Shown here: positions 8,927 to 17,255 of the stretch, piece by piece | Layout: every line of letters starts with the position of its first letter | Position numbering within the stretch: the first letter of the stretch is position 1 | Assembly: GCF_039729195.1 (NCBI RefSeq) | Contig: NZ_CP155796.1 | Location: 3,658,001 to 3,722,000 of the forward strand | Length of the DNA: 64,000 nucleotides | Direction: 5' to 3' | Origin: Mycobacterium sp. DL | GTDB lineage: Bacteria > Actinomycetota > Actinomycetes > Mycobacteriales > Mycobacteriaceae | The notes under the pieces: generated by a model | What the model was told of the DNA's origin: nothing | Seen by the model: only the letters and a program-made list of their open reading frames with translations | Database searches by the model: none | Program-made: the position numbers and the translations under genes

Positions 8927-10888
8927 ATGACCACCACAGCGGATCACCTACGCAACGCCCTCGACGGACGCTGGCGTGATGTCAAGAATGCCGTTCGCCA
9001 GGAACTCTCGAGCGATGTCTTCAGGCCGCACTACACGCCGAACACCGTGATCGCCCGGACCAAAGTCGCGGAGCAGATGAAGATCATGGCCGCCAGAGGA
9101 GCGGCAGAGGACGGCTTCAAGAAGGACCACGGCGGCAACGGTGACGTCGGCGCCGCGGTCACCCAGATCGAGATGCTCGCGATGAGCGACCTGTCGCTGA
9201 TGGTGAAGGCCGGTGTGCAGTGGGGCCTGTTCGGTGGCGCGATCGAGAACCTGGGCACCGAACGCCACCACCAGGCCTACGTGCAGCGGATCATCAACCT
9301 CGACCTGCTGGGCTGCTTCGCGATGACCGAGACCGGACACGGCAGCGACGTGCAGGCACTCGAGACCACCGCCACCTACGATCCGGCCACCAAAGAGTTC
9401 GTGATCGACTCCCCCACGCCATCGTCGCGCAAGGACTACATCGGCGGCGCCGCCCAAACCGCCAGGGTCGCAGCCGTCTTCGCCCAGCTGATCACCGACG
9501 GCGAGGGGCACGGTGTGCACTGCTTCGTCGTGCCGATCAGGGACGACGAGGGTAACGATCTGCCCGGGGTCACCACGTCGGACTGTCACTACAAGGGCGG
9601 GTTGCCCGGGGTCGACAACGGCCGCATCCAGTTCGACCAGGTCCGCATCCCGCGCGAGAACCTGCTCAACAAATACGCCGACGTGGCCGAAGACGGCACC
9701 TATTCGTCACCGATCGAGAACGTCGGCCGACGGTTCTTCACCATGCTGGGCACCCTCATCCGCGGCCGCGTCACCGTCGGCGGCAGCGCAGCCGCCGCAG
9801 CGCGGGTGGGCCTCGACATCGCGACACGATATGCGCTGGAGCGCAGGCAGTTCGAGGCACCCGGGGCCGAGCAGGAGATCCTGATCATGGACTACCTGGT
9901 GCACCAGCGTCGCCTGTTCCCGCTGATCGCGAAGTCCTACGCGTTGCAGTTCGCCCAGAACGAGTTGGTCGCCAAGTGCCATGAACTCCAGACCTCGGAC
10001 AACCCCGACGCCGAGGAGCAGCGCGAACTGGAGTCCCGCGCGGCCGGATTGAAGGCGGCCAACACCTGGCATGCGACTGCGGCGATCCAGGAGGCCCGCG
10101 AAGCGTGCGGCGGCGCGGGTTACCTCGCCGAGAACCGGTTGATCGCGTTGAAGGCCGACACCGACGTGTTCACCACCTTCGAGGGCGACAACCATGTGCT
10201 CACGCAGTTGGTCGCCAAAGAACTGCTGACCGCCTACGCCGACGACATCAAGGGCATGAGCCCGGTCGAGTGGGTTCGCTTCGCCGCCAACTTCGCCGGC
10301 GAGCGGGTGATGAAACGCACTGCGGCGCAGACGATCATGCAGACGATCCTGGACACCAGACAGGACAACGAGGAAGAGGGCAGCCTCTTCAACCGCGGCA
10401 CCCAGGTCAAGATGTTCGAGGACCGCGAGGAGTACATGCTGGCTTCGGTGGCCCGGCGCCTACAGGGCAAGTCGAAGGAGGTGAGCGCGTTCGACGCGTT
10501 CAACTCCGTCCAGGACCACGTGCTGCACGCCGCCACCGCACACATCGACCGGATCATCCTCGAGGCCTTCGTCGCCGGCATCGACACCTGTGAGGACGAC
10601 GACGCCCGCGAGATCCTCGGGCTGGTGTGCGACCTGTATGCCCTGTCGGTGATCGAGGACGACAAGGCCTGGTTCGTCGAGCACCGGTTCCTGTCGACCG
10701 AGCGCGCCAAGGCCGTCACCCGCGGTATCAACGACCGCTGCCGAAGGTTGCGGCCGCACGCCGAACTCCTCGTGGACGGTTTCGGAATCCCCGAGAACCT
10801 GCGTTATGCCGAGATGCTGCACCCGGAGCACATCCCCGATGCCGACGAGCACAAGGAGCAGGACGCCACGAGCGCGGGCGTCATCTGA
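8927..10888 (+). CDS. Acyl-CoA dehydrogenase/oxidase family flavoenzyme
   Basis: 653-residue flavoprotein, longer than a simple acyl-CoA dehydrogenase (about 380-400) and close to acyl-CoA oxidases. It contains the FAD/substrate segment (LLGCFAMTETGHGSDVQALETTA), the central beta domain, the helical segment RYALERRQF with GAEQEILIMDYLVHQRRLF, and FTTFEGDNHVLTQLVAKELL with the Glu in the position of the catalytic base of oxidases. A C-terminal ACOX-like helical domain covers the last 180 residues. It would catalyse the first step of beta-oxidation of some acyl-CoA. Start ATG 8927 is chosen; the upstream extension to 8879 is in the vit promoter. It is divergent from the VIT gene, and no partner genes reveal the substrate. 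Confidence 0.85.
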   Translation: MTTTADHLRNALDGRWRDVKNAVRQELSSDVFRPHYTPNTVIARTKVAEQMKIMAARGAAEDGFKKDHGGNGDVGAAVTQIEMLAMSDLSLMVKAGVQWGLFGGAIENLGTERHHQAYVQRIINLDLLGCFAMTETGHGSDVQALETTATYDPATKEFVIDSPTPSSRKDYIGGAAQTARVAAVFAQLITDGEGHGVHCFVVPIRDDEGNDLPGVTTSDCHYKGGLPGVDNGRIQFDQVRIPRENLLNKYADVAEDGTYSSPIENVGRRFFTMLGTLIRGRVTVGGSAAAAARVGLDIATRYALERRQFEAPGAEQEILIMDYLVHQRRLFPLIAKSYALQFAQNELVAKCHELQTSDNPDAEEQRELESRAAGLKAANTWHATAAIQEAREACGGAGYLAENRLIALKADTDVFTTFEGDNHVLTQLVAKELLTAYADDIKGMSPVEWVRFAANFAGERVMKRTAAQTIMQTILDTRQDNEEEGSLFNRGTQVKMFEDREEYMLASVARRLQGKSKEVSAFDAFNSVQDHVLHAATAHIDRIILEAFVAGIDTCEDDDAREILGLVCDLYALSVIEDDKAWFVEHRFLSTERAKAVTRGINDRCRRLRPHAELLVDGFGIPENLRYAEMLHPEHIPDADEHKEQDATSAGVI

Positions 10889-11362
10889 TCAGGGCGGTCC
10901 CGGGATCGGATCGAGGACGGTGAGTCTGCCGTCCTCGACCGTGACCCGCGCCGATCCGATGCCGGTCGGGCAGCACGGCTCTTCCTGACCCTGACGCCAC
11001 TGGTACTGCACGGCCGCGGTGGTGTCACCCTGCGGGATGACGGTGATGTAGGGGCGGGGCTCCGGCGTCGGCGAACCGATGGGTCCGTCCGTGTCGAAGA
11101 ACAACACCTGTTGCGGGCTGTCGAGCGCTTCTCCGGAGGTCACCACGACCCAGTACAGCCGGCAGTCCGGAGTGTTGCCCCGCGCGGTGTCCCGCCACGC
11201 GCCGGGTGGCAGCAGCGCGAACTCCGCGGTGACCGCGTCCGCGGTGGGTCCCGGACCGCAGTCGGCGGTGCTGGTCGGGGCCGGCGCCGACGGGCTCCAA
11301 CCGCAACCCGCTGCGAGTGCCGCCGATGCCACGAGCGCCACCAGGGAGCGCAGGATTCGCAT
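10889..11362 (-). CDS. LppP/LprE-type lipoprotein
   Basis: 157-residue secreted lipoprotein. A type II signal peptide ends in the lipobox LAAGC with the lipidated Cys at residue 20 (GCGWSPSAP follows), then a Ser/Pro/Thr linker and a globular domain with Cys residues at DC, DCR and PCC. The segment RLYWVVVTSGEALDSPQQVLFFDTDGPIG resembles the LppP/LprE lipoprotein domain of mycobacteria; M. tuberculosis has lppP (Rv2330c) in the corresponding interval. The function of the family is not established. Its stop abuts the stop of the acyl-CoA enzyme gene at a shared TGATCA, so the genes converge without spacer. Confidence 0.8.
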   Translation of the reverse strand: MRILRSLVALVASAALAAGCGWSPSAPAPTSTADCGPGPTADAVTAEFALLPPGAWRDTARGNTPDCRLYWVVVTSGEALDSPQQVLFFDTDGPIGSPTPEPRPYITVIPQGDTTAAVQYQWRQGQEEPCCPTGIGSARVTVEDGRLTVLDPIPGPP

Positions 11363-11399
11363 CCGCCAAGACTACGTTTCCGCACCGAGAGGCAGTCGG

Positions 11400-12506
11400 G
11401 TGCAGTACTTTCTCGGCAAGAGACGAGCCGAACGGCGGGTGGGTTGCGTGCACGAGCAACTGCATTGGCGTGACACCACCTGGTGGGAGTCGCGGATCGA
11501 CACGGCCGTCGCCATCCCGCAGCCGATCCTGTGCAATCTCCGGATCACTGTGACCCACCACGAACTGAGCACGGCCCTGCGCGCGATCACCGGCGCGGAT
11601 TCCGGGGCGAACTTCCACACGTGGGCGGTATGGGGGTCCAAGAAGGCCGGCAAAACCATTCGTCGGGAAGACATTCCATATCTCATGCCCGCCGTCGCCA
11701 CGCTGGGCGCCGGAATCGGAGCGCTGACCTCGCAATTGGCGAGGCCGCGACCGGAGCGCATCACGCCCACCCTGGCGGGTGCCGTTGCCGGCGGATGGGC
11801 AGCTTCGGTGCTGACGCGGCGTCTGCTGTCGGACGCCGCGCAACGCATCCTCGAGGGCAACATCACCGTCCTGGACGACATCGGCCGCGCATCGGCTCGG
11901 TTCATCGCGGCATTCCACGACCAGGTCGAACCGGATCAGGAGCGGTTGTCGACGTTCCTGGCGACGCTTCGGCCCGGACCGACCGGGGAGGGCGGCCAAG
12001 ACCTGCTGAAGCGCGCCTTCACGCACTACTACTGTGCCCGGTACGAGCCGGCGCGCGACGCGAAACACGAGCACATGCTGTTGGCGAACTACGCCGCCAT
12101 CCTGCACGAGCACATCCGCCTGCAGCCCTACATCACCGGCGCGATGCCGGGGCCCATCCGCCGACTGGTGACCGCGCATCTCCTGGAGTTCGCGCTGGGC
12201 CCCTATGAGCACGCCGTCGATGAGGATGTCGAGCCGTGGCAGGGGGCGAACTTTCCCGCCACACTGGCCCACCTCGAAAACCCCGACCTGGTCAGCTTTC
12301 TGTCCGGCGAGGGCGGGTGGGACCGCACCCCCGACTCGCTGGCGGGCAGCAGGGCGTCGGACTGGTCTCAGATCGGCGACCGGATGAACTTCATCGTCGA
12401 TCTGTTCCGGTCCCGGCACTTCGACGAGGGACTGTTCAGCGCTCCGTTCACCGAACGCCAGAACCGGGACGTGCTCGCGGGCGTCGTGCCCTGCGCACCG
12501 CTCTAG
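11400..12506 (+). CDS. Conserved-looking protein of unknown function
   Basis: About 368 residues in an open frame with mycobacterial codon use. Start is uncertain: GTG 11400 has GAGAGG about 7 bases upstream; GTG 11439 is also possible. I do not recognise the family. Visible traits: a His/Trp-rich start (HEQLHWRDTTWWESR); an alanine-rich, weakly hydrophobic stretch (MPAVATLGAGIGALTSQL, then PTLAGAVAGGWAASVLTRRLL) that could be one or two membrane-associated helices; and a C-terminal half with many conserved-type aromatic and charged residues (AFTHYYCARYEPARDAKHEHMLLANYAA). There is no signal peptide. It stands alone between a lipoprotein gene and a secreted peptide gene, and its stop overlaps that of the latter. 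Confidence 0.65.
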   Translation: MQYFLGKRRAERRVGCVHEQLHWRDTTWWESRIDTAVAIPQPILCNLRITVTHHELSTALRAITGADSGANFHTWAVWGSKKAGKTIRREDIPYLMPAVATLGAGIGALTSQLARPRPERITPTLAGAVAGGWAASVLTRRLLSDAAQRILEGNITVLDDIGRASARFIAAFHDQVEPDQERLSTFLATLRPGPTGEGGQDLLKRAFTHYYCARYEPARDAKHEHMLLANYAAILHEHIRLQPYITGAMPGPIRRLVTAHLLEFALGPYEHAVDEDVEPWQGANFPATLAHLENPDLVSFLSGEGGWDRTPDSLAGSRASDWSQIGDRMNFIVDLFRSRHFDEGLFSAPFTERQNRDVLAGVVPCAPL

Positions 12507-12745
12507 CCGCAGCCTCCGGCCCAGGCGATGGCTCCGCACGCGGTTTCAGCCCTGACGGGCGGGCTGAACGACGCGGTGGCCAACGTCGTCGGATCAGGGG
12601 ACGGCTCGAGGGTCGCCCCTTCGCCGCCGACGTGGAAGCTGCCGCCTTTCGGGTAGGTGCCCGCCTGCGCGACGTCGACGCCCATTGCACCGAACAGCGC
12701 CGCTGCGCCCATCGTCGCGGCAATCAACTTGACCTTGATAGACAT
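12503..12745 (-). CDS. Small secreted protein of unknown function
   Basis: 80 residues from ATG 12745, which has a strong ribosome site (GAGGAG) 5 bases upstream. The N-terminus is a clear Sec signal peptide (MSIKVKLIAATMGAAALFGAMGV, with AQA as likely cleavage site). The mature part is only about 55 residues, Gly/Ser/Thr/Pro-rich, and ends in a short Cys-containing tail (ACGAIAWAGGCG) that could make one disulphide. No family recognised. The stop codon overlaps that of the convergent gene by 3 bases. Confidence 0.7.
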   Translation of the reverse strand: MSIKVKLIAATMGAAALFGAMGVDVAQAGTYPKGGSFHVGGEGATLEPSPDPTTLATASFSPPVRAETACGAIAWAGGCG

Positions 12746-13060
12746 GTGTCTCCTCGTTCCGTCCATGGCGAAAACCATTGCGCTACAACATCGGAAGAAT
12801 CAACGCTGATACCGAACGAAGATTAACGCGGGCTACGCGGCGGTGTTTGCGCTCCACAACCGCTTCCCATCGGGCCCACAGCCGGCCCGAAGGCGGTCCC
12901 GCGGACACAATCTTGAGATCCAGTTTCGGAACACCCTGACGCACAAGGGATTTCGCGATCAGAACCCGTGACGGTCCCGACGGGGAAACCCGCGAAGGTG
13001 ACCGAGCTCACCAGAGCCTCGGTACGACCCACAGCGATCGCCCTCGAGGACGATCGAACG
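12746..13060. other. Intergenic region without a convincing gene
   Basis: About 315 bases between the small secreted protein and tRNA-Asn. The first 50 bases on the left hold the 5' leader of the secreted protein gene. A 69-codon open frame (12823-13032, minus) has no ribosome site, a very Gly/Ser/Cys-rich random-looking translation and no recognisable family, so I do not call it. No terminator or repeat stands out. Confidence 0.5.
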
Positions 13061-13136
<76 letters not shown>

Positions 13137-13292
13137 TTGCCCTCCCGCGGTGGTTCACTGCGGGCCAGAGAGCACTTTAGCCTACGGCTGCGGCGAGGTG
13201 CCAATACGCTCCCGGGAGGGCGCGCACTGCCCGCGGTGAGGCAGGATGGTCACTGAGCACTCTGTCCCGCGAGAGATTTCTGGAGGAGCCCT

Positions 13293-13547
13293 GTGATCGG
13301 GTATGTCGCCGTTCTGGCCGTCGGCTACGTGCTGGGCACCAAGGCGGGTAGACAGCGCTACGAGCAGCTCTCGGGGACGTACAAGGCGGTCACGGGCAGT
13401 CCGGCCGCAAAAGCCGTGATCGACGCGGGGCGGCGCAAGATCGCCGACCGGGTGTCTCCCGACCCGTCCATGGTGGAACTGACACCGATCGACTCCGGCA
13501 CCGATGTCCTCGAGCCGGATCAAACGCTGAAGAAGAAGGCCCGCTAG
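13293..13547 (+). CDS. Small conserved membrane-associated protein (Rv2342-type)
   Basis: 84 residues starting at GTG 13293, with GGAGGAG 7 bases before it. The N-terminal hydrophobic segment IGYVAVLAVGYVLGTKAGRQRYEQL resembles YtxH-like proteins: one short membrane segment, then a basic amphipathic helix. The rest is polar, ending in KKKAR. It matches in size and place the conserved hypothetical Rv2342 next to dnaG. Function unknown. The stop overlaps the stop of the convergent secreted-protein gene. Confidence 0.8.
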   Translation: MIGYVAVLAVGYVLGTKAGRQRYEQLSGTYKAVTGSPAAKAVIDAGRRKIADRVSPDPSMVELTPIDSGTDVLEPDQTLKKKAR

Positions 13548-13855
13548 CCGAAGTCGCGGGTGATGGTGGTGCCGGGCAGCAGCGGACCGGTTTCGAACGG
13601 GATTCCGACGCCGATGCCGTCGCCGAACAGGCCGATCTCCGGAGTGCCGACCAGGACGGGCGACCCGTTGGAGTAACCCATGCAGTTGCCGTCCTCTTTG
13701 TTGCCGAACCACGCCAGGCAGGCCGGCTGCGCGTTCACCTGCGGAGCGGCATCAACGCTGGTCAGCGACGCATAGAGAGGAACGGCCACAGCTGCTGCCG
13801 CAAACGCCCCGGCAACCAATCGGGTGCTGTTGGTCCGAATCATGTGCACACGCAT
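13544..13855 (-). CDS. Small secreted mycobacterial protein of unknown function
   Basis: 103 residues from ATG 13855 (TTG 13861 and ATG 13843 are alternatives). A signal peptide is clear (STRLVAGAFAAAAVAVPLYASLTSVDA). The mature protein is about 65 residues with two Cys (PACLAWFGNKEDGNCMGYSNG) that could form a disulphide, followed by a Gly-rich stretch and a TITRDFG tail. I recall similar short secreted proteins in mycobacteria without assigned function. It stands alone between the Rv2342-like gene and dnaG. Confidence 0.72.
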   Translation of the reverse strand: MRVHMIRTNSTRLVAGAFAAAAVAVPLYASLTSVDAAPQVNAQPACLAWFGNKEDGNCMGYSNGSPVLVGTPEIGLFGDGIGVGIPFETGPLLPGTTITRDFG

Positions 13856-13927
13856 CGCCAACTCGCCTTCTCACCTATTCACCAAACGGCCCCGACTGCA
13901 GTGCCCACCATAACCCGGCGGGCTGTT

Positions 13928-15877
13928 TCATGCAGTCAGGTCGTCACCACTTGCCTGTTCGAGCAGACTGCGTCGGTAGCTCTCCATCGCCACCAGGTCC
14001 CCGAACAACGCGTGGTACTCGTCACCCTGCTCGACCGGCGACATCCGTTGCAGTTTCGACTTCACCTCGGCGATCTGGCGGCCGATCCACACTTCCTGCA
14101 GGCGGGCCAGCACGCCGCCGATGTAGCGGGGCAGCCTCTCGTCGTCGGCGTTGATGGCCTCGGCGCTCAGTTCGTTGACCAGGCCGGCCGCCAGCGGTGA
14201 GGCCGTCTGGTCGCGCACGGACTCGATCCACTGCGCACCGGTCAGTCCGGACGAGGTGCCTCCGGCGGTTTCGATCGACATCCGGACCGCGGCGTAGCCG
14301 GGGTGGGTGAAGCTCTCGGCGGCCAGTGAGTCGAAGACCGGACCCGCGAGCGCCGGGTACTGCAGCGCGGACTTGAGTGCTTCGCGCTGCGGCCACAGCG
14401 TGGGATCGGCAGGATCAGGCCTGGCCGCACCGACCGCCGCCGCACCACCGGGGCCCTGGGGTGAGGAGACCTCGGCCCGCGCTCCGCGCCGGCGGGTCCG
14501 GTCGGGCATGCCACGCTTGCCCGCCTCTTCACGCACCCGGTTGAGCACCTGACCTTCATCGCTCCAGCCCGTCCACCCGGCGAGGCGTCGCGCGTACTCG
14601 TCGCGCAGCGCGTAGTCCCGGATCCGGGCGACCAGGGGCACACACTGACGCAGCGCGTCGACCTGCGCCTGCGGATCGTTGTCCAGCACCTCCCCGCTGG
14701 GGATCAGGCTTCGCACGGCGAACTCGAACATCGGGATGCGCCGCGCCACCAGGTCCCGCAGGGCCGCGTCACCGGACTTCAACCGCAGATCACACGGATC
14801 CATCCCGTCGGAAGCGATTGCCACGAAAGACTTTCCGGCCACCTGCTGGTCACCGTCGAACGCCTTGAGCGCCGCCGCCTGACCGGCCGCGTCGCCGTCG
14901 AACACGAAGATCAGCTCACCGCGGTACCAGTTGTCGTCCATCATCAGCCGCCGCAGCAACGCCAGGTGACCCTCGCCGAAGGCTGTGCCGCAGGAGGCGA
15001 CGGCCGTCGCCTCGCCGGCCAGATGCATCGCCATCACGTCGGTGTACCCCTCGACGACGACGGCGCGGTGCGCCTTGGCGATGTCGCGCCGGGCCAGATC
15101 GAGCCCGAACAGCACCCCGGACTTCTTGTACAGCACCGTCTCGGGGGTGTTGACGTACTTGGCTTCCATCGGGTCGTCGTCGAAGATCCGCCGGGCACCG
15201 AATCCGATGACCTCACCGCCGCCGGCCCGGATCGGCCACAGCAGTCGGCGGTGGAAGCGGTCCATGGGGCCACGGCGGCCCTCTCTGGACAACCCCGCCG
15301 CCTCCAATTCCTTGAACTCGAATCCCTTGCGCAGCAGGTGCTTTGTCAGCGTCTCCCAGCCCGACGGCGCGAAGCCGCAGCCGAACCGCGCGGCGGCGTC
15401 GGCGTCGAAGTTCCGCTCGATCAGATACTGGCGGGCCGGGGCGGCTTCGTCGGACTGCAGTGCTTCTGCATAGAACTCCTGGGCGGCGGCATTGGCGGCC
15501 AGCAGCCTGCTGCGGCTGCCCCGGTCGCGTTGCACGTTGGTGGCCGACGCCCCGGTGTAGGTGATGGTGTAGCCGACGCGGTCGGCCAGCAGTTCGACGG
15601 CCTCCACGAAGCTGACGTGCTCGATCTTCTGCAGGAAGGCATAGGCGTCACCCCCCTCCCCGCAGCCGAAGCAGTGGAAGTGCCCGTGGTTGGGCCGGAC
15701 GTGGAAGGACGGGGACTTCTCGTCGTGAAAGGGGCACAGCCCCTTGAGCGAATCGGCGCCCGCGCGCCGCAGCTGAACGTACTCACCGACAAGGTCCTCG
15801 ATGTTCACCCGGTCACGGATGGCGGCGATATCGCGATCGGGGATCCTGCCCCGCCCTCGCGTACCGTCGCCTGCCAC
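13928..15877 (-). CDS. dnaG: DNA primase
   Basis: 649-residue bacterial primase that makes RNA primers for replication. The N-terminal zinc finger is C48-x2-H51 ... C69-x2-C72. The catalytic TOPRIM domain follows with EGYTDVMAMH and the acidic FDGDAAG. The C-terminal helicase-binding domain covers the last 170 residues (LFGDLVAMESYRRSLLEQASGDD). A linker rich in Ala/Gly/Pro (SPQGPGGAAAVGAARPDPADP) separates the domains. Start GTG 15877 fits the family (IPDRDIAAIRDRVNIEDLVGEYV). It lies 31 bases downstream of dgt and is probably co-transcribed, as in other mycobacteria. Confidence 0.97.
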   Translation of the reverse strand: MAGDGTRGRGRIPDRDIAAIRDRVNIEDLVGEYVQLRRAGADSLKGLCPFHDEKSPSFHVRPNHGHFHCFGCGEGGDAYAFLQKIEHVSFVEAVELLADRVGYTITYTGASATNVQRDRGSRSRLLAANAAAQEFYAEALQSDEAAPARQYLIERNFDADAAARFGCGFAPSGWETLTKHLLRKGFEFKELEAAGLSREGRRGPMDRFHRRLLWPIRAGGGEVIGFGARRIFDDDPMEAKYVNTPETVLYKKSGVLFGLDLARRDIAKAHRAVVVEGYTDVMAMHLAGEATAVASCGTAFGEGHLALLRRLMMDDNWYRGELIFVFDGDAAGQAAALKAFDGDQQVAGKSFVAIASDGMDPCDLRLKSGDAALRDLVARRIPMFEFAVRSLIPSGEVLDNDPQAQVDALRQCVPLVARIRDYALRDEYARRLAGWTGWSDEGQVLNRVREEAGKRGMPDRTRRRGARAEVSSPQGPGGAAAVGAARPDPADPTLWPQREALKSALQYPALAGPVFDSLAAESFTHPGYAAVRMSIETAGGTSSGLTGAQWIESVRDQTASPLAAGLVNELSAEAINADDERLPRYIGGVLARLQEVWIGRQIAEVKSKLQRMSPVEQGDEYHALFGDLVAMESYRRSLLEQASGDDLTA

Positions 15878-15908
15878 CCGGCCAGTCTAGAGCCCACGGC
15901 GGGAGCCG

Positions 15909-17183
15909 TTACGCGGGTTCGAGCCGCTCCAGACGCCCCTCGGTGATGGACGCCACCTGGTCGATCACCACCCGTAACCGCGCGGCATCGTCGTCGGCGG
16001 CGTCGAAGTCCGGAACGAACAGGGGGTCCAGCGTCGCCGGCGCCCCCGTCAGCACGAACTGCACCGCCGCGTCGATCCGGTCGCGCTGCTCCGCCTGCAG
16101 ATCCAGATGCCGGGGATCGGACATGATGAACTGCAGCGCGAGGATCTTCAGCACCGCCACCTCCGCGCGCACCACCGTGGGCACCTCGAGGTCGGCCCGG
16201 TAGCGCACCAACCGCTGCGAACCCGAAGCGTTGCGGGTCGCGGCGATGGCCGACGATGCGAATCGGCCCACCAGCTCACTGGTCATCGTCTTCAACGCCA
16301 CCGAGGCCGACAGTGTGGCGTCGTACTTGCCGACCGCGGCGACCGCAGGCAGCACCGACAACCGCTCGGCCGCCTCGATCAGATCGGCCGCCGCCAGTCC
16401 ACCACCCATTCCGTGCGACTGTCCCAGCCGGCCCAGCGCGCTCACCGCGTCGTCGTCGGCCAGGACGCGCAGGTCGATACGACCCGAGATCACCCCGTCC
16501 TCGACATCGTGCACGGAGTAGGCGACGTCGTCTGCCCAGTCCATGATCTGGGCCTCCAGGCACGGTTTGCGGTCGGGTGCGTCGCCGCGCACCCAGGCTG
16601 CGGCCGCTGCGTCGTCGGCGTAGAAACCGAACTTGCCCCCTTCTGCGGACCGGTACCACGGATACTTGGTCACCGCGTCCAGAGCGGCGCGGGTCAGGTT
16701 CAGTCCTGCACTGCGTGGCTCGTCACCCTGTGTGTCAAGCACTTTGGGCTCCAGCCGGGTCAGGATGCGGAAGTTCTGCGCGTTGCCCTCGAACCCGCCG
16801 CAGGCCTCGGCGAGCTCGTTGAGGGCGCGCTCCCCGTTGTGCCCGTACGGCGGATGGCCGATGTCGTGCGCCAGCCCGGCCAGGTCGACCAGGTCAGGGT
16901 CGGCGCCGAGGCCGACCGCCATGCCCCGGCCGATCTGGGCCACTTCAAGGGAGTGCGTCAGCCGGGTCCGCGGCGTTTCGCTCTGCCGTGGGCCGACGAC
17001 CTGGGTCTTGTCGGCCAGCCGACGCAACGCCGCCGAGTGCAGGACCCGCGCGCGGTCTCGAGCGAAGTCGGTCCGATGCTCGGCCCCCGTGCCCGGCAGG
17101 GCGGCAGCCTTCGGCGGTTCGACCACCAGACGCTGGCGGTCGAACTCGCTGTAGGGATCACGCGGGGTGAGATCAGTAGGCAC
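15909..17183 (-). CDS. dgt: Deoxyguanosinetriphosphate triphosphohydrolase-like protein
   Basis: 424-residue HD-domain dNTPase. The metal-binding set is visible: H77 in [15 protein letters not shown], then HD at 106-107 in [15 protein letters not shown], with a further Asp in [17 protein letters not shown]. Members cleave dNTPs to nucleosides and triphosphate and so tune nucleotide pools. The start GTG 17183 gives the family N-terminus ([10 protein letters not shown]); the longer open frame upstream is the antisense of the TPM-domain gene. It is the first gene of the dgt-dnaG pair, divergent from the TPM-domain gene across 72 bases. Confidence 0.95.
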   Translation of the reverse strand: MPTDLTPRDPYSEFDRQRLVVEPPKAAALPGTGAEHRTDFARDRARVLHSAALRRLADKTQVVGPRQSETPRTRLTHSLEVAQIGRGMAVGLGADPDLVDLAGLAHDIGHPPYGHNGERALNELAEACGGFEGNAQNFRILTRLEPKVLDTQGDEPRSAGLNLTRAALDAVTKYPWYRSAEGGKFGFYADDAAAAAWVRGDAPDRKPCLEAQIMDWADDVAYSVHDVEDGVISGRIDLRVLADDDAVSALGRLGQSHGMGGGLAAADLIEAAERLSVLPAVAAVGKYDATLSASVALKTMTSELVGRFASSAIAATRNASGSQRLVRYRADLEVPTVVRAEVAVLKILALQFIMSDPRHLDLQAEQRDRIDAAVQFVLTGAPATLDPLFVPDFDAADDDAARLRVVIDQVASITEGRLERLEPA

Positions 17184-17255
17184 CGACGGACAGTCTGCCA
17201 GGCCGAACGCGGAGTAATCGCTGCCCTGGTGGCCCGCGGCACTAGATTGGCGGTC

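Noticed and set aside
12823..13032. 69-codon minus-strand frame before tRNA-Asn
   Set aside because: No ribosome site, low-complexity translation, no neighbour reason.
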